From Bordetella parapertussis (lineage in GTDB: Bacteria; Acidobacteriota; Terriglobia; Bryobacterales; Bryobacteraceae): a DNA stretch of 48,833 nt. The stretch is taken from positions 1-48,833 of the forward strand of contig CALQCC020000036.1 of the NCBI GenBank assembly GCA_943328975.2. Direction: 5' to 3'. Shown piece by piece: positions 40,672-48,833 of this stretch. The stretch's first letter is position 1, and every line of letters starts with the position of its first letter. The notes beneath the pieces were generated by a model. That model was not told the origin of the DNA. It searched no databases and was given only the letters and a program-made list of their open reading frames with translations. The position numbers were made by a program, and so were the translations under genes.

Positions 40672-42990
40672 TTAACGCGCCAGAGGGTCGGGGCGGACCT
40701 GGAATTTCACGATCTTGCCCTTGGTTCCCTTGCCGCCTTCGATATGCCACACGAAGTGGGTGCCGTAGTTGGAGTAGAGCGCCTTGCCCTTCCAACCAGC
40801 GTTCGGATCATCGATACGTCCGTCCAAGCCGCGGGAGTAGAAGCCCATCGGATAGGGGACGCGGAACGTGGTCCACTGGCTGGTCTGGGGATTCAGCGCC
40901 AAGAGCGCATCCGAGTTGGACCCGGTTGCGATCGGCGTGTTTGCGCCCAAACCAATGATGTTGTTTTGGTCGACCCAGTTGTAATAGTGGAAGTCCGCCG
41001 GCACGTTGGAGTTCTTCAACTTCGGACCGGTGGTCTGGTACAGTGTCCAGCCTTCGCGGCACTGGCTACCATCGATCTTCGCCGGACCGTTGAGGTCCTT
41101 GCACTTGCGAACGTCGAAGCTAGCCAAGTGGCTACTGCCGGCCAGAGCCGTCCACACCACACCGTTGGTGTCGACGTCGACACCGCGGGGATCGAAGCCA
41201 GGCTGCGGGACCATAAAGATCTGGGTCTTGCAGCTGGCGGGAGCATTGTTACCGCGCATCATGCGGATCAACATGCCGGGGTAAGATTCGCTGACTCCCC
41301 AGACCGTGTCATCCACGGGGCTGGGAATCACAGAGTACAGTGCATAGCGGACCTGCGAATCCAACTTCGGATCGAACGGGGCTGCCTTGCCCTTGCCCTT
41401 TGCTGCACCACCTTCGGTGTCGCTGGCATAGAGGACGGATTCTTCACCGCCACGAGCCACGGCAACCTGATTCCACGGCTGCGAGATCTTGCCGTCGCCG
41501 TTGGTGTCGAGAACCTGTCCGCACCAGCCGACCGCCTTCACTTCGTCTTTCGTCTCGGCGTAGACTTTGGTGTCGATCCAGCCGACGATCGGGCCGCTCA
41601 GTTCGTTAAAGTACACGGTCTGGTTGGCATCGTTGTCGAACTGAATGTGATGGGTGGAGTAGCAGGTGTCGATCAGAGTGAACTGACCATTGGCCGGATC
41701 GTAGTAACCGGACTGACGGCCACTGTTGGTCAACGGATACAGGGTGGCACTGGGATTCAGCTTGCCATCACTGCACCACGCCGGATCCCGATTGGGACGG
41801 ATCTTGGTGGTCATCCAGACCTTACCATCGTTGGCGATCATCGCGTTGTGCGGATCGGCCGGATCGTACGGGGGGTTGGACCACAAGTGTTCGTTGCCGA
41901 AGAAGAACGACGGACGGCCCGGAGCTGGGAAGCGCGACGGAACGTCGGCCTTCGCAGCGCGGGTCGGAATGTCGATCGCGACTGAGTTGTTCTCGCGAGG
42001 ATCGATCCAGAGCAACTGGCCATGACCAGCGCTGACGGCATAAACGCGGCCACCACCGTTGGTGGTCGGGCTGTACTTCGCGGTGGCGACCTGATCGTGG
42101 ACGAAGGAGTGATCGTCGCCGACGTCCCAGAGGGTGGTTACGATGTTGCGCTCAACACCGGTCGGACGGGCCGGCTTTTCCGCCGGTACCGCGCCAGCGG
42201 CGATCGCGCGGCTCCAATCGGCCAACGCCTTCAGTGTGGGGTCCTTGCCCTGCGATTGCAGCACGCTATACATATTGGTGCCGCGCACGCCGACGCCTAA
42301 GCGCCAATCCCAAGCTTCTTCATGCGTCTTCAGTTCGGGTTTGCCCTTGAAGACGTGGTCCAAGTTGCGCGTGATTTCGTTACCCAACTGGTGGCAGAAG
42401 TTGCACTGCGACTTCAAGCCGTTCAGCCAGTGATTCTGCGTCAGCAGGTTGGTGGGGATCTTGTTGCCGTCCGCACCGGTTCCGGGGAACATGCTCGCCG
42501 GCGGTACTTCCAACATGGAGAGCCAGTAGTTGCCCGGATAAACCTTCGCAGCTTCCTGCGGGGTCTTGGCGGTGGTGGCGCGCAGTGCGAGATTCTCCGC
42601 ACCGGTCTTCACGTTCTGCCGGGCGGAATCAACCAGCCCGTAGCCGCGCACAAACACTTGGAAGGTCGCAGTCGGGAGTTCAGGCAGCAAGAAGCGGCCT
42701 TGGTCATCGGTGACCACGATCTTGATGAAAGGCGTCAAGGTTTCCTTGGTCTCGGCGATAACCCACACGCCGGCTTCAGGACCGCGTTCGCCCGTCACAA
42801 CACCGCTGATCGTTCCATTAAATACGATCTTTGAAGCGGGTGCCGCGGGAGCAGCCGCAGCCTTGGGCGCGCCTTTACCCTTGCCTTGGGGCGCTTGCGC
42901 GCTGGTTTTGAATGTCGCGAATACGGCGAGCAGGCACACGAGCGCTGCCGCGAATATGGCGGTAGTTATCTTTGGACGGGAAGTCTTCAT
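40672..42990 (-). CDS. Exported c-heme and beta-propeller protein with regulatory domain
   Basis: 772 residues. After a membrane-export segment and a Lys/Ala-rich linker comes a carboxypeptidase-regulatory domain (about 57-140), then a short cytochrome-c-like region with one heme site CNFCH (196-200). A large propeller-like domain follows from about 280, with repeated blocks such as GGRVYAVSAGHGQLLWIDP and FDPRGVDVDTNGVVWTALAG. A Virginiamycin-B-lyase-like propeller is the closest comparison. It may pass electrons or bind a substrate handed to the receptor. It is the first gene of the receptor operon. Confidence 0.8.
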   Translation of the reverse strand: MKTSRPKITTAIFAAALVCLLAVFATFKTSAQAPQGKGKGAPKAAAAPAAPASKIVFNGTISGVVTGERGPEAGVWVIAETKETLTPFIKIVVTDDQGRFLLPELPTATFQVFVRGYGLVDSARQNVKTGAENLALRATTAKTPQEAAKVYPGNYWLSMLEVPPASMFPGTGADGNKIPTNLLTQNHWLNGLKSQCNFCHQLGNEITRNLDHVFKGKPELKTHEEAWDWRLGVGVRGTNMYSVLQSQGKDPTLKALADWSRAIAAGAVPAEKPARPTGVERNIVTTLWDVGDDHSFVHDQVATAKYSPTTNGGGRVYAVSAGHGQLLWIDPRENNSVAIDIPTRAAKADVPSRFPAPGRPSFFFGNEHLWSNPPYDPADPHNAMIANDGKVWMTTKIRPNRDPAWCSDGKLNPSATLYPLTNSGRQSGYYDPANGQFTLIDTCYSTHHIQFDNDANQTVYFNELSGPIVGWIDTKVYAETKDEVKAVGWCGQVLDTNGDGKISQPWNQVAVARGGEESVLYASDTEGGAAKGKGKAAPFDPKLDSQVRYALYSVIPSPVDDTVWGVSESYPGMLIRMMRGNNAPASCKTQIFMVPQPGFDPRGVDVDTNGVVWTALAGSSHLASFDVRKCKDLNGPAKIDGSQCREGWTLYQTTGPKLKNSNVPADFHYYNWVDQNNIIGLGANTPIATGSNSDALLALNPQTSQWTTFRVPYPMGFYSRGLDGRIDDPNAGWKGKALYSNYGTHFVWHIEGGKGTKGKIVKFQVRPDPLAR

Positions 42991-43125
42991 GGAACTCCTT
43001 TTGCTGTATAGGAACTAAGCTGCCGGACATGCCGTTTATCCGGGCAACCAATCGTTAAGTATAAGGGGGTTCGGGAGACGATGCAAGTCGGCTGGAAACC
43101 CCGCTTTGGTAAACTGGGCACCTGT

Positions 43126-43758
43126 ATGTTCCTGCGAACATTGCACTACATTTACGATCCTCTGTGCGGCTGGTGTTACGGGGCGGCTCCGTTGCTGCGG
43201 GCGGCGGCCGAGCAAGACGGCCTGCAAATCGAATTGCATGCAGGCGGGATGATGATGGGTGCGCGGCGGCAACCCGTGACGCCGGCCCTGCGCCAGTTTG
43301 TACTGCCGCATGATCGGCGGATTGCAGAGCTGAGCGGTCAAACGTTCGGAGAGCCGTATCGGGACGGGCTCCTGAACGATACAGAGGCAGTATTTGATTC
43401 TGAGCCTCCGATTACCGCAGTGCTGGCAGCAGAATCGTCAGGACTGGCCCTGCTGGAGCGAATCCAGCGGGCGCATTTCATTGAGGGGCGCAGGATCGCT
43501 GAGCGCGAGGTACTCGAGTCCATGGCCGCAGACATCGGACTGGATCGGCTCCAGTTCGCGACGGCGTTCGAGCAGCAGGCGGGCTGGGCGACGCAAAAAC
43601 ACGTCCAGCAGAGCCGGGATCTACTGCATGCCGTGGGCGGAGCCGGGTTCCCAACGTTCGCGCTCGAATCCAAAGGGACGTGGACGGTTGTTGATTCCTC
43701 GCGCTACCTCGGGCGTGTTCCCGAGTGGATCGAGGCGCTTAAGAGACTAGCAGAGTAG
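43126..43758 (+). CDS. DsbA/FrnE-family thioredoxin-fold protein
   Basis: 210 residues from the ATG at 43126 (an earlier in-frame ATG at 43081 lacks support). The DsbA-like redox site is YDPLCGWCYGA (CGWC near residues 13-16), with a helical insert (about 60-150) and a cis-Pro region GGAGFPTFAL. There is no signal peptide, so it is probably cytoplasmic, like the 2-hydroxychromene-isomerase/FrnE subgroup. Substrate unknown. It converges directly with the parvulin lipoprotein gene (stops adjacent). Confidence 0.85.
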   Translation: MFLRTLHYIYDPLCGWCYGAAPLLRAAAEQDGLQIELHAGGMMMGARRQPVTPALRQFVLPHDRRIAELSGQTFGEPYRDGLLNDTEAVFDSEPPITAVLAAESSGLALLERIQRAHFIEGRRIAEREVLESMAADIGLDRLQFATAFEQQAGWATQKHVQQSRDLLHAVGGAGFPTFALESKGTWTVVDSSRYLGRVPEWIEALKRLAE

Positions 43759-44820
43759 TTACTTCTTCGGCGTAGCGGCTGCGACCGAGGCGCTCCCGGA
43801 CACCACGCTCTGAGCGAAGTAGTTCACGACGTCGGCTTCGTTGCGCGCAACTTCATAGAAGGCCGACCGCAGCAATTGCTCCTTGCGCGTGATGAGTGTC
43901 TCGCGAATGGTCTGCTGCACGTTTGGATCGTTGAGACCGCGCTGCCCTGCCGGTTCGCGCGTGATCAGTTTCAGCAAACGGTAGCCTTCCGCCGTCTTCA
44001 TTACAGGAGTGACTTGTCCAGGTCGCAGCGCCAGGATGGTCTTGCGCAGTTCCGCGTTGGCCTGCTCCAGTGCGGACTCAGGGACAAAGCCGAGATCCCC
44101 GCCCGCTGCGGCAGATTCTGGATCTTCAGAATAGTTCTGGGCCAGTTCGCCAAAGTCCTCGCCCTTTTTCAGACGAGCTTCCAGTCCAGTGATCTTCTTG
44201 CGCGCGTCCTGCTCATCCAGAGCGTTATCGCCCTTTAGATTCCGGATCGTTTGATCCGCCGTGGGTGTCACCAGGATCTGCGCCAAGTGCAATTGCGGCT
44301 CCACGCGATTGAAGCTGGCCTTGTTGGATTCGTAAAAATCGGTGATGTCTTTGTCGGCGATGCTGATCTTGGCTGTGGTTTCTTTGTTGAGCAACTTTTG
44401 CGCGCTGAGGTCACGGCGCAACTGCGCCTTCAATTCATCCGCCGTCATCTTGCGATCGTTGAGCTGCTTCTGGAATTCTTCTTCCGTGTATGGCGTGCGC
44501 ATTTCACTAAAGCGCGCCTCGACGTCGGAGTCGACCGCCAGCAACCCTTCGCGTTCTGCGCGCTGCAACATGATTTCGTTGTCGATCATGGCGCGCAGGA
44601 TTTCCATGCGTTGAATCAGGACTTGATCGTCACTGGGTTTCTCCCCCGGAGCGCCGAACTGAGCGACTTGAAACTGCTTGTCGAGTTCCTCGTACGTGAT
44701 CGCGCGCCCGTTCACCGTGGCGGCGACATTCGCGGAAGCCGAGCGCCCGCAACCGGTCAGGAAAACAATAGGAAGAACGGCGAGAGCAAGGGCTACACGG
44801 GATTGCATGAGAACTTTCAT
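43759..44820 (-). CDS. Parvulin-type (SurA/PpiC) peptidyl-prolyl isomerase lipoprotein
   Basis: 353 residues with a lipobox (FLTGCGRS, Cys near 24), so it should be a lipid-anchored periplasmic protein. The SurA N-like chaperone region (AATVNGRAITYEELDKQFQV, IDNEIMLQRAEREGLL) comes first. A PpiC rotamase domain (about 178-290: HLAQILVTPTADQT, FGELAQNYSEDPESAAAGGD, MKTAEGYRLLKL) follows. It would help outer-membrane proteins fold. The histidine kinase gene ends 1 bp upstream on the same strand, yet the two are unlikely to share function. Confidence 0.9.
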   Translation of the reverse strand: MKVLMQSRVALALAVLPIVFLTGCGRSASANVAATVNGRAITYEELDKQFQVAQFGAPGEKPSDDQVLIQRMEILRAMIDNEIMLQRAEREGLLAVDSDVEARFSEMRTPYTEEEFQKQLNDRKMTADELKAQLRRDLSAQKLLNKETTAKISIADKDITDFYESNKASFNRVEPQLHLAQILVTPTADQTIRNLKGDNALDEQDARKKITGLEARLKKGEDFGELAQNYSEDPESAAAGGDLGFVPESALEQANAELRKTILALRPGQVTPVMKTAEGYRLLKLITREPAGQRGLNDPNVQQTIRETLITRKEQLLRSAFYEVARNEADVVNYFAQSVVSGSASVAAATPKK

Positions 44821-44821
44821 T

Positions 44822-47308
44822 CTACCGCGCCAGCGGGATTCGAACGATCACGGAAGTACCCTCACCCGGTTGTGATTCGATAGACAAACTACCGCCGACT
44901 AAACGGACGCGTTCCTTCATGCTTTTTGTTCCCAGTCCAACCTCTTGCCTCGCCGGATCGAAACCGATTCCCGAATCCATCACAGCAAGTTGAATAGAAT
45001 CATCCTGGCGCGACAGCACCACGCTCACCTCTTGAGCTTGCGCATGCTTAGCCACATTGCGTAGACTCTCCTGGCAGACTCGATACAAACAGAAGGCAAC
45101 ACGATATTCGATATCGTCATCCACATTGATCGCGGCGAAATGAATGGGCGTCTGCTCGATTTGTTGCACTTCAGCACACATGGACTGCAACGCCGCTTCT
45201 ATACCCAAGTCGTCCAGAATGGAAGGGTGCATCTGACGAGAAACCTGACGGACGCTTTCTGAGATGCCTTGGATCTTCGCCTGAAAGGCCTGCAATTGTT
45301 GAATGAATTCTTCAGGTGCGGCTGTACTGACTGAGGATCGTCGGAACTCCATGGACAACGCCGCAAGCCGCTGACAAATGTCGTCGTGAAGTTCCCGCGC
45401 GATCCGGCGGCCGGTTTCATCCTCTGCAGCGATCAGTGCGTCGTTGAGTTCGCGCATCTCTTCTTCGCTCTTGCGGAGCGCCAACTCATTTTGCTTTCGC
45501 TCGGTAATGTCGCTGATGAAGGCCACCGCCAGAACACCGTCGCTTCCCGATACGTGGCTCAAGTTCACTTCAATCGGGAAGATCGAACCATCTTTATGAC
45601 GGCCCAACAAGTCGAGCTCCCGCAACATGGACCGGGTTCTGGGCATCGACATAAATGACTCGCGAAGCCCGACGTGTTTATGGCGCAGAGGGACAGGAAG
45701 AAGTTCTTCGAGACACAGGCCAAATAATTCATCCCGCTTGTAGCCGAAGAGTTCTTCCGCCATTCGGTTCGCAAGTTGAATATTTCCGGCAGCGCCAACA
45801 CCGATGATCCCTTGACCTGCAGTGTCGAATAGCGTGGTGATGATGGCTTCCCGCTCGCTGGCTGCCTGTGCATTCTTGTGCGCAAGGGCCTCAGCACGCC
45901 GCCGTTCCGTGATATCCAGCCCAATTCTGAGAACAGATTGGACCGACCCGTCTTCGCGGAATTCGGGAATCAATCGAATGTTCCAATGCGTATCCCCGCC
46001 CGCGGCCTTGTACGTCACCTCGGACTGTTCCGGTTGTCCGGTGGAAAAGACACGACGTATTTGGGCCATCCACCGATCCGCCTGCCCTGGAGTAAGAACA
46101 ATTGCATCCACGCGTTTGCCGATGAAGGCTTCTTCCGGCAAGCCAGCCAACTGTTGAGTGCGGGCATTGACGAAGGTGTAGCGGCAATCGCTATCCAAGC
46201 GTGTGATGGTGTCTGGACTGTTATCGGCCAGCGCTCTATAAGCCGCCTTCGCTTGGAGCAGTGCCTGCTCTGACCGCTTGCGTTCCGTAATATCGAGGGC
46301 GATTAAGATTGCAGATTGTAGAGCTCCTGAAAGACTGAATTCAGGAATTATGCGTGCTTGCCAGATCGTGTCCCCATCCGGAGATGGATACGTTACTTCA
46401 AACGTTGCAGCGGTCCCCGTGGTGAAGACGTGGTTGACGGCTTGCATCCCCATCTCCACAACGTCGGCGGGGAAGCCGGCCTCGTCGGGCCCCCGACCAA
46501 TCACGGTTTCTTCTGAACGTCCCGTGATCTCGAGGAAACGAGAGTTCACAAGCAAGAAACGACCCTCACGGTCAAAGCGGGCAATCGCGTCGGGGCTATT
46601 GTCCACCAGCGCTCTGTATTCTTCCTTGGACTGCAGAAGGGATTGTTCCACACGCTTACGTTCGGTGATATCGCTGAGAAAGCCGTACCAGAGAACGCTG
46701 CCATCGGGCTCGGACTTCGGGACAGAATTGCCATCGACCCATATCGTTCCCTTTGAGGGAAGGCAGATCCGATAATCGTAACGCCAAGGCGTCATGTCCC
46801 GGGCGGATTTCTCGATACCGGACCGCACACGCTCTACATCATCGGGATGCATCGCAGCAAAGAAGGCTGCGGCGTCGTAGGTCAAGTCCGGCAGTCCAGG
46901 GAACATTCCATGGAAGCCCGGACTCATATAGGGGAACGATGTCTCTCCGTTTGGATGGAGCCGAAAGGAACAGATTGCGCCTGGCGCCGTGGCGATGATC
47001 TTCTCCAGGCGATCATGCTGGTCCCTTAGTTGTTCTTCCGCGTTCTTGCGCTCTGTGATGTCTTCGGTAAAGATAAACAGGCCTTCGGGAAGCCCCCCGC
47101 GATCCCCCCATGGGCGGAGTTCCCATCGCCGCCAAAGGCGGCTCCCGTCAGCCCGTTCAAATAGATCTTCTTCGGATCGCAGTACTTCGCCGGCCAAACA
47201 ACGCTGATGCAATTCCTTCCAACGTTCCGGGATATCCGGGAGGATTTCATAGTGTGAGCGCCCCAACAGTTCGGATTGACCCAGCCGATAATCGGCGCGA
47301 GCGATCAC
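44822..47308 (-). CDS. Multi-PAS sensor histidine kinase (NarX-like), 5' end frameshifted
   Basis: 828 residues are readable in this frame. It has about five PAS/PAC units (the truncated first one, then YRALVDNSPDAIARFDREGR, YRALADNSPDTITRLDSDCR and REAIITTLFDTAGQGIIGVG types). A HisKA_3 phosphoacceptor box follows (ARELHDDICQRLAALSMEF) and an HATPase domain (MDSGIGFDPARQEVGLGTKS, then GEGTSVIVRI). It would sense small ligands or redox state and phosphorylate a LuxR-type regulator, which is not nearby. The true start of the first PAS domain lies upstream in another frame (47247-47414), so either a 2-bp deletion inactivates it or the sequence has an error. Confidence 0.85.
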   Translation of the reverse strand: MIARADYRLGQSELLGRSHYEILPDIPERWKELHQRCLAGEVLRSEEDLFERADGSRLWRRWELRPWGDRGGLPEGLFIFTEDITERKNAEEQLRDQHDRLEKIIATAPGAICSFRLHPNGETSFPYMSPGFHGMFPGLPDLTYDAAAFFAAMHPDDVERVRSGIEKSARDMTPWRYDYRICLPSKGTIWVDGNSVPKSEPDGSVLWYGFLSDITERKRVEQSLLQSKEEYRALVDNSPDAIARFDREGRFLLVNSRFLEITGRSEETVIGRGPDEAGFPADVVEMGMQAVNHVFTTGTAATFEVTYPSPDGDTIWQARIIPEFSLSGALQSAILIALDITERKRSEQALLQAKAAYRALADNSPDTITRLDSDCRYTFVNARTQQLAGLPEEAFIGKRVDAIVLTPGQADRWMAQIRRVFSTGQPEQSEVTYKAAGGDTHWNIRLIPEFREDGSVQSVLRIGLDITERRRAEALAHKNAQAASEREAIITTLFDTAGQGIIGVGAAGNIQLANRMAEELFGYKRDELFGLCLEELLPVPLRHKHVGLRESFMSMPRTRSMLRELDLLGRHKDGSIFPIEVNLSHVSGSDGVLAVAFISDITERKQNELALRKSEEEMRELNDALIAAEDETGRRIARELHDDICQRLAALSMEFRRSSVSTAAPEEFIQQLQAFQAKIQGISESVRQVSRQMHPSILDDLGIEAALQSMCAEVQQIEQTPIHFAAINVDDDIEYRVAFCLYRVCQESLRNVAKHAQAQEVSVVLSRQDDSIQLAVMDSGIGFDPARQEVGLGTKSMKERVRLVGGSLSIESQPGEGTSVIVRIPLAR

Positions 47309-47414
47309 TCACGTAGAGGTAACGCATGTCCCGATCCAGCATCGCCACGGTAGCCGGGACATGACGAGCAAAAGCCGTGAGCAATCCCGAATGTTTCTCA
47401 AGGTCCTCGAGCAC
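47247..47414 (-). pseudogene. Frameshifted N-terminus of the histidine kinase
   Basis: The minus frame from GTG 47414 gives LEKHSGLLTAFARHVPATVA, then MLDRDMRYLYVSDR, a classic PAS start. It then breaks into SRRLSAG and stops at 47247. The expected continuation, DYRLGQSELLGRSHYE, is in the kinase frame. The break is near 47294-47304, where GATCGCTCGCGCCGAT reads as if two bases were lost from a DRWLADY-type codon run. Confidence 0.75.
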
Positions 47415-47520
47415 GCAACCAGTATAGAGGCTGTAGATCTAGCAGCGTGGGCGCAGGCACAAAAACAAATGCCCAATAAATGCTTTGGGGATCGCTGAAG
47501 AATTCAGCAGGTTGTAATTC

Positions 47521-47613
<93 letters not shown>

Positions 47614-47659
47614 ATGTTTACATCGATGGGTCGTGCGTCGGTACAAAGTGATAATAACA

Positions 47660-48833
47660 CTAACCGTAAATACCGCGCAGCTTTATAGCGGCGGCCACAC
47701 GTTCCATGGCCAGCATGTAGGCGGCGATGCGGTTGTTCACTTTGTGTTTTTCGGCGAAGGAAACCACTGAATTGAAGGCATTTGTCATGACTTCAGCCAG
47801 ACGCTCATTGACCATTGCCTCGCTCCAGAAATAGCCTTGGCGGTCCTGCACCCACTCGAAGTACGAGACAGTGACCCCGCCGGAGTTGGCCAGGATGTCC
47901 GGGACGACGAAGATGCCCTTGTCATCGATGGTTTTGTCCGCAAGATACGTCGTGGGGCCGTTGGCGCCCTCGCACAGGATCCGGCAATTCAACTTGTGCG
48001 CATTCATTGAGGTAATGACGTTTTCTTTGGCGGCGGGTAGTAGGACTTCGGTTTCGAGGAACATGGCTTCTTCGCGGTCGATGTTCTCGCCGCCGGGGAA
48101 GTCGGTGATCGAGCCGGTCTCCTTGCGATGCCGAGCGAGTGCGGCGATGTCCAGGCCCTTGGCGTTGTAGACCGCTCCGTCATATTCCACGATGCAGATA
48201 ATCTTGAAGCCGGCTTGCGACATCAGCTTGGCGGACATGCCTCCGACGTTGCCGAAGCCTTGGATGACCACGCGGCAGTTGTTGCGATCGATGCCTAGTT
48301 TCTTGAGCGCCTGTTCGGTGGCGATCATACAGCCTCGACCTGTTGCTTCGCTGCGTCCACGCGAGCCGCCTAAGGAAATGGGTTTACCTGTAACGACCGC
48401 AGTCTCCGTATGGCGCGCGTGCATTGAATACGTGTCCATGACCCATGCCATCGTCTGTTCGTTGGTGTTCATGTCCGGCGCAGGGACGTCGAGTTCCGGG
48501 CCGATGAAATCAAACAACTCTGCGGTGTAGCGGCGGGTGATGCGCTCCAGTTCGACTTCAGACAGGATGGAAGGGTCACAGATCACGCCACCTTTGGCGC
48601 CCCCGAAGGGGAGATCGACTACGGCGCATTTCCAGGTCATCCATGACGCGAGCGCGCGGACTTCTTCTATGTTGACGTCGGGAGCATAGCGGATGCCGCC
48701 TTTGGCTGGTCCGCGTGCGAGCGAATGCTGGACTCGGTAGCCGGTGAAGATTTCGATACGTCCATCGTCAAGGAGGACGGGAAGATGGACAGTGACTTCG
48801 CGCGCGGGGTAGCGCAGAACTTTTTCGATACCT
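47660..48833 (-). CDS. Glutamate dehydrogenase (Glu/Leu/Phe/Val family), 5' end beyond window
   Basis: The frame is open to the right window edge, so the N-terminus is missing; the ATG at 48640 is internal. The visible 390 residues include [15 protein letters not shown] and [11 protein letters not shown] (substrate Lys loops), the catalytic-region [20 protein letters not shown], and the Rossmann-fold [30 protein letters not shown] follows near the C-terminus. It interconverts glutamate and 2-oxoglutarate plus ammonia with NAD(P). Full-length relatives are ~415-430 residues, so only about 30 are lost. Confidence 0.95.
   Translation of the reverse strand, partial: GIEKVLRYPAREVTVHLPVLLDDGRIEIFTGYRVQHSLARGPAKGGIRYAPDVNIEEVRALASWMTWKCAVVDLPFGGAKGGVICDPSILSEVELERITRRYTAELFDFIGPELDVPAPDMNTNEQTMAWVMDTYSMHARHTETAVVTGKPISLGGSRGRSEATGRGCMIATEQALKKLGIDRNNCRVVIQGFGNVGGMSAKLMSQAGFKIICIVEYDGAVYNAKGLDIAALARHRKETGSITDFPGGENIDREEAMFLETEVLLPAAKENVITSMNAHKLNCRILCEGANGPTTYLADKTIDDKGIFVVPDILANSGGVTVSYFEWVQDRQGYFWSEAMVNERLAEVMTNAFNSVVSFAEKHKVNNRIAAYMLAMERVAAAIKLRGIYG

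Overview
The window is GC-rich chromosomal DNA that most resembles Acidobacteriota of the Solibacter/Bryobacter kind. The clues are a TonB-dependent receptor with an N-terminal carboxypeptidase-regulatory domain, a c-heme/beta-propeller exported protein beside it, a PQQ alcohol dehydrogenase, many small exported enzymes (phosphotriesterase-like, VOC, NHL, TIM-barrel), and the housekeeping genes leuS, rpmI-rplT, pgm and gluQ. The lineage is inferred from gene families; there is no rRNA here to confirm it.

Layout. 1-163: left edge with the start of an IS3-like transposase and its probable terminal repeat. 164-4915 (minus): small Cys-rich protein, leuS, a PH-like membrane protein, a HigA antitoxin that has lost its DNA-binding core, and a two-gene YeeE/YedE-type transporter. 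5019-10547 (plus): exported enzymes and a quinoprotein dehydrogenase whose metal site looks lanthanide-type. 10626-12207: an exported protein, an EF-P paralogue with an EfpL/YeiP-type loop, and tRNA-Ser(UGA).

12146-22506 is the most interesting part: a 10.3-kb element integrated in tRNA-Ser(UGA), bounded by a perfect 62-bp direct repeat of the tRNA 3' part. It carries a tyrosine integrase, a zinc-finger protein, an excisionase-like HTH gene, a translationally coupled primase-like/D5-helicase replication module followed by a large inverted repeat (candidate origin), a P27-like small terminase, a HK97-type major capsid protein, and cargo (a small exported protein, a Sel1-repeat protein, and a GIY-YIG protein between 76-bp direct repeats). 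No large terminase, portal, protease or tail gene is seen. It looks like a capsid-encoding phage satellite or a strongly reduced prophage. Paired GTGCAAACA-type repeats lie inside each end and are candidate integrase arm sites.

22507-34985: a radical-SAM C-terminal remnant, a MutT-type NUDIX protein, a secreted metzincin with a partner gene, a membrane glycosyltransferase, a TraR/DksA-type zinc-finger protein, an NHL propeller plus TIM-barrel pair, a methyltransferase, gluQ, pgm and a Kir-type potassium channel. 35123-37007 (plus): rpmI, rplT, a coiled-coil ZapB-like protein, zapA and pgeF. 37004-42990 (minus): c-heme propeller protein, TonB-dependent receptor and cupin in one apparent operon. 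43126-48833: a DsbA-like protein, a parvulin-type lipoprotein, a multi-PAS histidine kinase with a frameshifted N-terminus, tRNA-Ser(GCU), and a 5'-truncated glutamate dehydrogenase running off the right edge.
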